Source of the DNA: Panorpa germanica | Lineage: Eukaryota; Arthropoda; Insecta; Mecoptera; Panorpidae | NCBI GenBank assembly: GCA_963678705.1 | Contig: OY783209.1 | Location: 17,112,001-17,176,000, forward strand | DNA length: 64,000 nucleotides | Direction: 5' to 3' | Part shown: piece by piece, positions 43,338 through 53,855 of the stretch | How the letters are laid out: every line of letters starts with the position of its first letter | How positions within the stretch are numbered: position 1 is the first letter of the stretch | The notes under the pieces: model-generated | The model's database searches: none | What the model was told of the DNA's origin: nothing | What the model saw: only the letters and a program-made list of their open reading frames with translations | Translations under genes and position numbers: made by a program

Positions 43338-46091
43338 CCGGTAACAAAATCGTATATCTACCTATCTACCTATTATAATGTTCGTAATGTTCCAATTTAA
43401 CATGGAAAACTCATAAGAACTCATAGATATTTATATAGAGCGTAATTTATATAGATATTTATATATATATATATAAATATATATCCGGTAACAAAATCGT
43501 ATATGGTATCTTCTAAACGGCGCCTACAAAGTTCTTCAAATTTTGGTATGATGTAAAGGACGAATTTCTAAGACTTTCTACGTCCCTGAATTTGGTATGT
43601 GTATTGAGATCATAATTGTGCACATTTTCCGATAGTTGGAAATTTGAAATTTGAGTTCAGTAGCGGCGCAAATTTCTGGGGGCAATGTTAGAATAGAGTT
43701 AGGACGTTCAAATTTAATATGTAGGCTCGCTGTAGAAAGTTATTAATGAAAAAAAATAAACAGCCCCAAATTTCTAGTGGCGGCGGGAGTTGAGACAGTA
43801 AGGGCCAAAAATATTGAAAAAGTAGTATTAAAACTTAGGGTATGTATTGAGATACTAATTGCGCATGTTTGCCAATAATTGGATTATGAAAATTTTATTT
43901 CAGTAGCGGCGTGATTTTTTAGGGGCAATGTTGCAACAGAGCTAGAACGTTGATATTTGGAACGTGGGCCCTATATAGAGTGTCATTAAAGACAAATTAT
44001 AGAAAACTGTAACTTTCCAGAGGCGGCGGGCGCTGGGGTCCAAAAACCAGAAATATGAAATATATAGAGATGAAAGGCTATAGTTTAGAATATATGTTCT
44101 TAGATACAAATAAAATAGATACCTGTGTTAAAATTTGACAAACTTGTTCAGTAGCGCAGGTATGTGGGGGGCACTAATGCTAAAATATAAATACAAAACT
44201 GAAATTTAGTATGCAGATATATTGACATATTTATAACGATAATATAAAAAAAACTACATTTTCTTAAGTGTAACACTAGAGTGGGGGTGATAAACCGAGT
44301 ATAAGAACAAAATAGAGGTACAACGATGATATTTTGCATTTAGAATATTAAATAGAAGCACAATAGTTCTCTATAAGTTAGATAGTTAAATTAAATTCAA
44401 TAGTAGAATTGAATTGATTTTTGGTGCGTTTGTTGTGCTGTGAAATCGAACAAGACTAAGAGGTATAGGGGGGAAATAGTTAACAGCCCCAAATATCAAA
44501 TTAAAAAAATAGAAACTACGCATGTGCATATTTGCGAAAAATAAATTTAACCTTAGTAGCGGCGTGAAATTGGGGAAGTGGGGGCGGGAAAGGCTTTGCC
44601 AATAAGCTCAATTTTGAAATTTCGATCATTTATAAAAGTAGAGGTAGATCAAGGTTATAAAGGTAGAGAGAATTGTTACGAGCAAAATAGATTGCTATGC
44701 CTAAAATGTGACAATTTTATTTCAGGAGCGGGAATTAATGGGGAGACTAATATTATATCGTAAATATAAATACGAAAATTAGAACGTAAGATTACAGTGC
44801 AGTTTTAATTATGTAAATGAATAACTGTAATATCGAATTAGTAGTGCTTGATTGGAGGAGAGGGTGGCGCTGGGCTTGAGTACTAAGTAACGGTAGTGTT
44901 AGAAGTAGTGGCGATAGATTAATAATGGCTCTTGGAGGTAACCGTGTTGCAGAATAATATTATATCGTAAATATAAATACGAAAATTAGAACGTAAGATT
45001 ACAGTGCAGTTTTAATTATGTTAATGAATTGTTGTAATATTGAATTGGAAGTGCCTGATTGAAGGAGAGGGTGGCGCCGGGGTTCAGGACACCAAGTAAC
45101 GGAGGTGTTAGAAGAAGTAGCGATAGATTATAATGGCTCTGGGAGGTAACCGTGTTGTAGAATATGTGCTATGATGCTGGAAATGTGAGCGGCGGTTCAG
45201 GGGATTAAATTAAAAGTTCAATAACGAGAAGAATAAGGGCTAGAGATGAGATTATTAGAAACGAACCGCTAGGCTTTCTTAAAAACAAAAACGAATTGAT
45301 GTCATTAGTAGGTTTACATTGAAATGAGTGAAAATTATTTTTATCAAGCATTTATCTTAACGAATAGTTATTAAAAAATAATGTACTTTTAAGGATGAAA
45401 TTTAGTATGTAGGTTGCCAGTAAAGTATCAATTTTAAAAACTAATTGTTAAGAGATTAGTACGCAGGGGGTGATAGCGCAAGATTATTTAATGATTGCGG
45501 TAAAACGAGGGCGATACGAAAGTGCCGTAATGAGCGATGATGCTCAGGTGGGCTGTGGTGTTGCAAGTGGGCGCATTGTGGCAGAGGTGCAGAGAAATAC
45601 AATTGAAAGTGAGCCAAGAGGTGATGATTGGTATTTAGGGGCGGGGCAGTGGCCATTGTTCAACACTGTGCTTCATTACGGTAAATGATAATTTTACACA
45701 GAGAGGAGGAAACGAAGGATTATTTAGTTATAGTGCTAAAGCGGGGGCGCTGTTAAAGTACTCTAAAGACCGACGATGCTCAGGCAAGAAGCGGTACAGA
45801 GTGCTGAAGGAAAAAGGCGCTTCATGGCGGAAGTTCAGAGGAATCAAATTAAAAGTTCGGAATCGTAAGAGAGCATGGAGCCAAGAGGTCATGATTTAGG
45901 CTTATAAGCGAGGGCACTGGAGACTGGTCAATACAGTGCTTTATTACTGTAAATGAAAGAATTATAACAAAATAAGGAAACATAAATTAAAAAAAAAGGA
46001 TATATTTTAACGAAAATTACTTAAAAATTATATATATTGCATTATTTTCAATTTAGCAAATAAATTTATTTATGCACAAATATTATATACA

Positions 46092-46120
46092 CGTCGCTCT
46101 GCGACGGGGCGAAGCGCTAG
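46092..46120 (+). mobile_element. Helitron-type 3' terminus of P1
   Basis: Six-base-pair stem CGTCGC/GCGACG with a 3-base loop, then 10 bases and CTAG. The next base is T, which is also the first base of the following copy's 5' TC. This matches the CTRR-plus-hairpin signature of Helitrons. Confidence 0.8.
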
Positions 46121-46180
46121 TCTTACTATTATAATGTTCGTTATGTTCCAATTTAACATGGAAAACTCATAAGAACTTAT

Positions 46181-46191
<11 letters not shown>

Positions 46192-46248
<57 letters not shown>
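46192..46248. repeat. (TA)n microsatellite
   Basis: Twenty-eight or so TA units in the first copy of the duplicated 5' region of P2. Confidence 0.95.
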
Positions 46249-46250
<2 letters not shown>

Positions 46251-47524
46251 CCGGTAACAAAATCGTATATCTACCTATTATAATGATTGTAATGTTCCAA
46301 TTTAACATGGAAAACTCATAAGAAGTCATAGATATTTATATAGATCGTTATTTAGAGCGTTATATATATCTCCGGTAACAAAATCGTATATGGTACCTTC
46401 TAAACGGCGCCTACAAAGTTTTTTAAATTTTGATATGATGTAAAGGACAAATTTCTATGACTTTCTACGCCCCTGAATTTTTCTCTGAATTTCCGTGGAA
46501 AAACTTATACTGGAAAAACTAAAAAATTTGAAAAAATACTGTTGCTAATATCTGACAAACTAGAAAAGATAGAAAACTGAAATTTGGTGTGTGTATTGAG
46601 ATCATAATTGTGCACATTTGCCAATTGTTGGAAATTGGAAATTTAAGTTCACTAGCGGCGCGAATTTCCGGGGGCAATGTTAGAATAGAGTTAGGACATT
46701 GAAATTTAATATGTAGGCTCGCTGTAGACAGTTATTAATGAAAAAATATAAACAGCCCCAAATTTCCAGTGGCGGCGGGAGTTAAGACAGTAAAAGCCAG
46801 AAATATTGAAAATGTAGTATTATAACTTAGGGTATGTATGAAGACACTAATTGCGCATGTTTGCCAATAATTAGATTATTAAAATTTTAATTCAGTAGCG
46901 GCGTGATTCTTTGGGGGCAATGTCGCAACAGATCTAGAACGTTGATATTTGAAATATAGGCCCTATATAGAGTGTCATTAGAGACAAACTATAAAAAACT
47001 GCAACTTTCCAGAGGCGGCGGACGCGGGGGGCCAAAAACCAGAAATATGAAATATATAGAGATAAAGGGCTATAGTTCAAAAAATATGTTCTTAGATACA
47101 AATAAAATAGATCCCCGTGCTAAAATTCAACAAACTTGTTCAGTAGCGGAGGTTTGTGGGGGGTTCTGATGCTAAAATATAAATACAAAGCTGAAATTTA
47201 GTATGCAGATATAGATTGACATATTTATTACGAAAATATAAAAAAAAAATACATTTTCTTTAGTTCAACATTAGAGTGGGGGGTGATAAACCGAGTATAA
47301 GAACAATATAGTGGTACAACGATGATATTTTGCATGTAGAATATTAAATAGAAGCTAAATAGTTTACTACAAGTCAGATATTCAAATTACATTCAGTAGT
47401 AGAATTGGATTGATTTTTGGTGCGTTTGTTGTGCTGTAAAATGAAACAGGAGTGAGAGGTATAGAAGGGAAATAGTTAAAAGCCCCAAATATCAAAAAAT
47501 AGAAAAAGAGAAAAAATAGAAACT

Positions 47525-47761
47525 ATGCATGTGCATATTTGCGAAAATAAATTTAACCTTAGTAGCGGCGTGAAATTGGGAAAGCAGGGGCGGGAAAACG
47601 CTTTGCCAAAGAACTCAATTTTGAAATTTCTATCATTTATAAAAGTAGGGGTAGATAAATGTAGAGAGAGTTGTTACGAGCAAAATAGATTGCTATGCCT
47701 AAAATTAGACAATTTTATTTCAGGAGCGGGGATTAATGGGGAGACTAATAATATAACGTAA
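47525..47761 (+). other. Small ORF shared by the Helitron-like copies
   Basis: A 78-codon frame (MHVHICENKFNLSSGVKLGK...) that is also open in M1 (40953-40717, minus, nearly identical) and largely open in P3 (51339-51587) and P1 (44578-44763, shorter). No homology recognised. It spans two of the GC-cored repeat units, so it may be an incidental frame; conservation among recent copies alone does not show coding. Confidence 0.3.
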
Positions 47762-48729
47762 ATATAAATACGAAATATAGAGTGTAAGATTACAGTACAG
47801 CTTTAATCATGTAAATGAATTGCTGTAATATCGAATTAGTAGTGTCTGATTGGAGAAGAGTGTGGCGCTGGGGTTCAGTTCTAAGTAACGGTGGTGTTAG
47901 AAGTAGTGGCGATAGATTATAATGGCTCTGGGAGGTAACCGTATTGCATAATATGTGCTTTGGTGCTGAAAGTGAAGGCGGCGGGGTATAGGGATTGAAT
48001 CGAAAGTGCAATAACGGGAAGGAAAAGGCCTAGAGATGAGATTATTAGGAGCTAACTGCTAGGCTTTCTTAAAAACATAAATGAATTGATGTAATTAGTA
48101 GGTTTACATTGAAATAAGTGAAAATTTTATCAAAGATTTATTTTATCAAATAATTATTAGGAAATAATGTACTTCAAAGGATGAAATTTAGTATGCAGGT
48201 TGCCAGTAAAGTATTAATTTGGAAAACTAATTGTTAAGAGATTAGTACGCAGGGGGTGGAAGCGCAGGATTATTTAATGATTGCGCTAAACGGATGGTAT
48301 AGGAAAGTGCCCTAATAAGCAATGATGTTCAGTTAAGCTGTAGTATTGCAAGTGGGCGCATTATGGCAAAGGTGCAGATGATTACATTTAAAAGTGCGAC
48401 AACGATACAGAGCATGGAGCCAAGAGGTGATTGATGTTTAGGGGCGGGGCAGTGGACATTGTTTAATACTGTGCTTTATTATGGTAAATGATAACTTTGC
48501 TTTACTTTAAGGACCGACGATGCTCAGGGAAGAAGCGATGCAGAGTGCTAGAAGTAGGAGTCGCTTCATAGCAAAAGTTTAGAGGAATTAAATTAAAAGT
48601 TCGGAAACGTAAGAGAGCATGGAGCCAAGAGGTGACGATTGGGGCTAATGGGCGTGGGCACTGGAGACTGGTCAATACAGTGCTTTATTACTGTAAATAA
48701 AGGAATTATAACAAAATAATATTTTGCAT

Positions 48730-49937
48730 TTTATTTGCGATATATACAGCAGACTTGGAGGGGGTAATGCAAAGAGGACAAGTTGGGGGGGTGCTAATAG
48801 GAAGACACTACAAGATATGGACTTTAGCATACGCTGACGATATAGTCCTGTTGGCAAAAAGGGAAGGAGAGCTGCAGGAGATGGCTCACTGGCTAGAAAG
48901 ATATATAGACAGAAAAGGACTAGAGTTAAATGTGGAAAAGACAAAAATTATGGTTTTTAAAAAAGGGGGGTGGAAAAAGAAGACATAAAAGGTGGAAATA
49001 CAAGACACAGGCCATTGAGAAAGTAGAAGAATTTAAATATCTGGGCTACACATTTAAAAAGAACAATTGATAAGAGGCTCAGATAAGGGAGGTAGCAAAG
49101 AAGGCGGAGCTAGCAATGCGACGGGTATGGTGACTAGGGGAAAAGGTATTTAAGGGGGACATACAAAAGAGAATATGGATGTTTGATAGACTGATAGCCA
49201 GTATGGTGTTGTATTGAGCAGAGGTTTGGGGGTGGAAGAAGCAAGAAAAGTTGAAAAGAATACAGGTGAGATATATTAAATGGTTACTAGGCCTGGACAG
49301 GTGCACGCCAGGATACAAGGCTATGGAGGAGCTAAAAAGGGATAAGATACGAATTAAAACAGGGGAAAGAGCAGTAAAATTCGAGGCGAAATTGATCAGA
49401 GCGAAAAGCAAAATTTTAAAGAAAATAAGAGAGGATAGCATAAAGAATGGGGGGGGGAGAGGAGGTACAATAAAGAGAAAATAGTTCTTTGAAAGGAATG
49501 CAAAGGCGATTGAGGAGGCAGAGAGGAGAAGAGAAGGAGGCGCAAGTGTGGAAGAGGAGCTAAGGAGAAGGGATAAGAAGATACAACAGCAGGAGAGAAT
49601 GGGAAAAATAGAAAAAAGTAACTACAATTAAAGATATAAAAGGTTATAAGAAAATACTGTGCCTCAGTACCCTTTAGAAAAAGACATAAATCACATAAGA
49701 AGAACAGCAAGGTTTAGAATAAGAAATGAGGAAAAAGGAAACAGATACTGCGAAAAGAGTGAGGAAAGAAAGTGTAGAGTGTGCCGAGCGGAGGACGAAA
49801 CACTGGAGCACATTAAGTTTGAGTGTAAGGAAAAAGTAGCTAGCGAAAGGAATATTGGCCAGCTATTAAAGGGAGGCAGTGAAGGAAAGAGGTGGATGGC
49901 GGAAATAGTAAGAAGGAAAGGAAAAACAGAAGAATAA
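48730..49937 (+). pseudogene. Captured LINE reverse-transcriptase fragment (P2)
   Basis: Same fragment as in M1, plus strand. It starts at FAIYTADLEGVMQRG and has LAYADDIVLLAKREGELQEM with YADD near 48830. Then ELNVEKTKIMVF, and a shift to EKVEEFKYLGYTFKKN, with stops. KRIQVRYIKWLLGLDRCTPG (49251-49484 frame) and the CRVCRAEDETLEHIKFEC zinc-like motif (about 49780) follow, then a stop at 49937. A short tail with GTAAAGCCGAAAGGCGAAC and AATAAACAATATTTC ends it at about 50045. Frames are broken in several places. Breakpoints are the same as in M1, so the capture preceded amplification. Confidence 0.82.
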
Positions 49938-50126
49938 ATAGGTTGGTGAAGAATAATGTAAATTTAATTGTAAGTTGAAGTATATGAAATGTATTAAGAA
50001 TGTAGATTGTAAAGCCGAAAGGCGAACAATAAACAATATTTCATGATTATTTTCTATTTATCAAATAACTTTTATTTATTTACAAATACTAAATACACGT
50101 AGCTTTGCGACGGGGCGAAGCGCTAG

Positions 50127-52230
50127 TCTACTATTTATAATGTTCGTAATGTTCCAATTTAACATGGAAAACCCATAAGAACTCATAGATATTTATATAT
50201 ATATCCGGTAACAAAATCGTATATGGTATCTTCTAAACGGCGCCTACAAAGTTTTTTGAATTTTGATATTATGTAAAGGACGAATTTCTAAGACTTTCTA
50301 CGTTCCTGAAATTTTCCCTGAATTTCCTGGAAACCCGTTATTTTGGAAAAACTGGAAAATTCGAATAAATACTTTTGCAAATATCTGACGAACTAAAAAA
50401 GATAGAAAACTGAAATTTGGTGTGTGTATTGAAATCATAATTGTGCACATTTGCCAATAGTTAAACATTTGAAATTTGAGTTCAGTAGCGGCGCGAATTT
50501 CTGGGGGCAATGTTAGAATAGAGTTAGGACGTTTAAATTTAATATGTAGGCTCGCTGTAGACAGTTATTAATGAAAAAAAATCAACAGCCCCAAATTTCT
50601 AGTGGCGGCGGGAGTTGAGTTAGGAAAAGCCAGAAATATTGAAAAAGTAGTATTAAAACTTAGGGTATGTATTGAGACACTAATTGCGCATGTTAGCCAA
50701 TAATTGGATTACCAAAATTTTAATTCAGTAGCGGCGTGATTTTTTGGGTGCAATGTTGCAACAGAGCTAGAACGTTGATATTTGGAACGTGGGCCCTATA
50801 TAGAGTGTCATTAAAGACAAACTATAGAAAACTGCAACTTTCCAGAGGCGGCGGGCGCTGGGGGCCAAAAACCAGAAATATGAAATATATAGAGACGAAA
50901 GACTATAGTTTAGAATATATGTTCTTAGATACAAATAAAATAGATCTCTGTGTTAAAATTTGACAAACTTGTTCAGTAGCGCAGGTATGTGGGAGGTACT
51001 AATGCTAAAATATAAATACAAAGCTGAAATTTAGTGTGCAGATATAGATTGCCATATTAATAACGAAAATATTAAAAAAACTTCATTTTCTTAAGTGTAG
51101 CACTAGCGTGGGTGGTGATAAACTGAGTATAAGAACAAAATAGAGGTATAACGATGATATTTTGCATGTAGAATATTAAATAGAAGCACAATTGTTCTCT
51201 ATAAGTTAGATAGTTAAATTACATTCAATAGTAGAATTGAATTGATTTTTGGTGCGTTTGTTGTGCTGTGAAATCTAACCGGAGTGAGAGTTATAGGGGG
51301 AAATAGTTAACAGCAATTTAAAAAAATAGAAACTACGCATGTGGATATTTTCGAAAAATAAATTAAACGTTAGTAGTGGTGTTAAATTGGGGAAGTGGGG
51401 GCGGGAAAGGCTTTTGCCTAAGAGCTCAATTTTAAAATTTCAATCATTTATAGAAGTAAAGGTAGATAAAGGTTATAAAGGTAGAGAGAATTGTTACGAG
51501 CAAAATAGATTGTTATGCCTAAAATTTGACAATTTTATTTCAGGGGCGAGGATTAATGGGGAGACTAATATTATATCGTTAATATAAATACGAAAACTAG
51601 AACGTAAGATTACAGTGCAGTTTAAATTATGTAAATGAATAGCTGTAATATCGAATTAGTAGTGCTTGATTGAAGGAGAGGATGGCGCTGGGGTTCAGAA
51701 CTAAGTAACGGTGGTGTAAGAAGTAGTGGCGATAGATTAATAATGGCTCTTGGAGGTAACCGTGTTGCAGAATAATATTATATCGTAAATCGTAAATATA
51801 GATACGAAAATTAGAACGTAGGATTACAGTGGAGTTTTAAATATGTAAATGATTTGCTGTAAAATTGAATTGGTAGTGCCTGATTGGAGAAGAGGGTGGC
51901 GCCGGGGTTCAGGACACCAAGTAACGGTGGTGTTAGAAGAAGTGGCGATAGATTATAATGGCTCTAAGAGGCAACCGTGTTGTAGAATATGTGCTTTGGT
52001 GCTGGAAATGTGGGGGGCGGTTTAGGGGATTAAATTGAAAGTACAATAACGGGAAGGATAAGGGCTAGAGATGAGATTATTAAGAGCAAACCGCTAGGCT
52101 TTCTTAAAAACATAATTGAATTATTGTAATTAGTAGGTTTACATTGAAATGAGTAAAAATTAATTTTATCAAGCATTTATCTTATCAAATAATTATTAAA
52201 AAATTATGTACTTCTAAGGATGAAATTTAG
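50127..52230 (+). mobile_element. Helitron-like element P3, 3'-truncated
   Basis: Begins TCTACTATTTATAATGTTCG directly after P2's CTAG, with a single (not duplicated) 5' region and a short TA tract. It follows the P1/P2 body to about GATGAAATTTAGTAGGTAGG (52220-52235), then gives way to GTTTGTTTG-rich sequence. It has lost the part with the LINE junction and the 3' hairpin. It also carries an extra local duplication of the ATATTATATCGTAAATATA..GTAACCGTGTTGCAGAAT block near 51600-51780, as P1 does near 44745-44960. Confidence 0.72.
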
Positions 52231-53362
52231 TAGGTAGGTTTGTTTGTAGGTTTGTTTGTTTGGTTTGTAGGTAGGTGGTTATTTAAAAGTTTCACTTTTA
52301 GCACAGGTAAATTTTACCTAGTAGCGAGTAGCATAAGTTATATTTTAAGTACTGTCATAGTAATTGTTATTTACTGCAGAACATTTTACACTATCAATAT
52401 GTTTCCATATTTGGTACGGAAATATAACATTTTTATGTACTATTGAAACATTTCTAAAATAATACTCATGAATCGTGTAATATTACATAGAATATCAGAC
52501 AATTATTACTATCGTTAAAAAAGGTTAACACAACTTATATTGTAACAACGTAGAAATGTAAATGTAAATATAAAATAAGATTATAGAAAACTTACCTTAT
52601 ATCAATTAAAACGTAATATAAATCAATATGTAGATGTATTACATAAAGAAATTATTATTAACCACTTAAGAAAACAATTAATATTTATAACATTATGCAA
52701 AAAATATAAAAATCTGTAGTAACTCAACACTGCACTGACTTTAACAGACTAAAGATATTCACTTTGTTTATTTGCATCTATTCCCTCCAAAATATTTTCA
52801 AAGAATGCAACATAAAAAAAACGAAACCAACAATATGTACTCTAGATTATTTCGTCAGTCGTTTCCCGCTATTAACAAATATAATACACACAGTACACAG
52901 CACACAGTACAGGGAACCAACATGAAAAATATAAAACATTGCAGTAGAGCATGAGTAAACAATTACCATACATTCAGCCAGTTAAACTTATACATGTATG
53001 GCAAACATATATATTGCATATTACAATACAGATCCATATGCATATGCACCGAGTCACACCGAGTATATAAATGTTTACAGGAATCTAGCCCAAAAGTTTT
53101 TATATCAATAAACTGTTAATATGTGTTCATTTGTTTACATTTAAAACAAAAATCTTTTAAAATTTAGTATAATTACGTTGTGTAAACATTTTAAATAGTG
53201 ACGTTACTTTCATTTCCGTTATTAAAGCTCGATGGGTTCTTAAGCGACGACGAATTCGGACGTAAATGAGCGGGTTGGATGAGCGGCTACTATTCTCAAA
53301 GCAAACCGACTCTGTGTGTTATAACACATACATACCCCGTACCGATATGACAGTACTCCTAG
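52231..53362. other. AT-rich stretch, no gene recognised
   Basis: Starts with short GTTTGTTTG/GTAGGTAGG repeats. A GC-richer block at 53210-53330 ends in the palindrome GTGTTATAACAC. No open frame of note. Confidence 0.5.
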
Positions 53363-53633
53363 CAACTTGTGTACTGTAGGGAGTGTATTGGAGTTGTCTT
53401 ACACTAATATAATTTATTATGAGAGTATACTTTTACTTTATATTTTATCGATACACCGCTAGTATTAAAGAGACTTTAGCATTTATTATACATCTGAGTC
53501 AACTTGTGTACTGTAGGGGGTGTATAGGAGTTGTTTTGCACTAATAAAAGGTATCATGAGAAACTTTACTTTAATTTTTATCGATACACCATTGGTATTA
53601 AAGAGACTTTAGCATTTTTTATATATCTGAGTT
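53363..53633. repeat. 137-bp tandem duplication
   Basis: Two adjacent units starting CAACTTGTGTACTGTAGGG at 53363 and 53500. Each contains ATCGATACACC and GTATTAAAGAGACTTTAGC and ends in ATCTGAGT. Roughly 85-90% alike by eye. Confidence 0.85.
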
Positions 53634-53847
53634 CTGCTTGGCGTGAATTTTAATTGTATTACGATTTATTGTATTTTTGTAGTGGTATGTCGTTACAGTT
53701 ACAGTACACAAGTGTGTGGTTTTTATTTCATGTCAAAATTTAATTCCCTTTTTAAATTGAAATATTAAATTGAATATCATAAATATACACCTGGGACATT
53801 ATAATATACTAGCGCTTCGCCCCGTCGCAAAGCGACGTGTATTTAAT

Positions 53848-53855
53848 ATTTGTTA
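53848..53855. repeat. 8-bp target duplication, left
   Basis: ATTTGTTA, repeated at 56475-56482. The uninterrupted order TATTTGTTAATAAATAAAAG is supported by P2, where the same place reads TATTTGTAAATAAATAAAAG in reverse. Confidence 0.88.

Larger units (their letters stand above)
43224..46120 (+). mobile_element. Helitron-like element P1 (2.9 kb)
   Basis: Plus strand. The 5' end is A|TCTTACTATTATAATGTTCG and the 3' end is CGTCGC-TCT-GCGACG (46092-46106), GGGCGAAGCG, CTAG (46117-46120), then T. The 5' ~140 bp, including ATGTTCCAATTTAACATGGA and a (TA)n tract, is present twice in tandem (43224- and about 43364-). The body is non-coding with GC-rich cores (AGCGGCG, GGCGGCGGG) in AT-rich sequence. 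There is no LINE fragment. No Rep or helicase coding, so it would be non-autonomous. Confidence 0.75.
46121..50126 (+). mobile_element. Helitron-like element P2 (4.0 kb) with LINE fragment
   Basis: Starts TCTTACTATTATAATGTTCG directly after P1's CTAG. It also carries a tandemly repeated 5' ~140 bp (46121- and about 46269-). Its body matches P1 and the reverse of M1 throughout. The captured LINE reverse-transcriptase fragment occupies 48730-50045, at the same junction (AATATTTTGCATT / TATTTGCGATATATACAGC) as in M1. It ends with a stem of GTAGC.TTT.GCGAC (one mismatch), GGGCGAAGCG, CTAG (50123-50126), then T. Confidence 0.78.
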
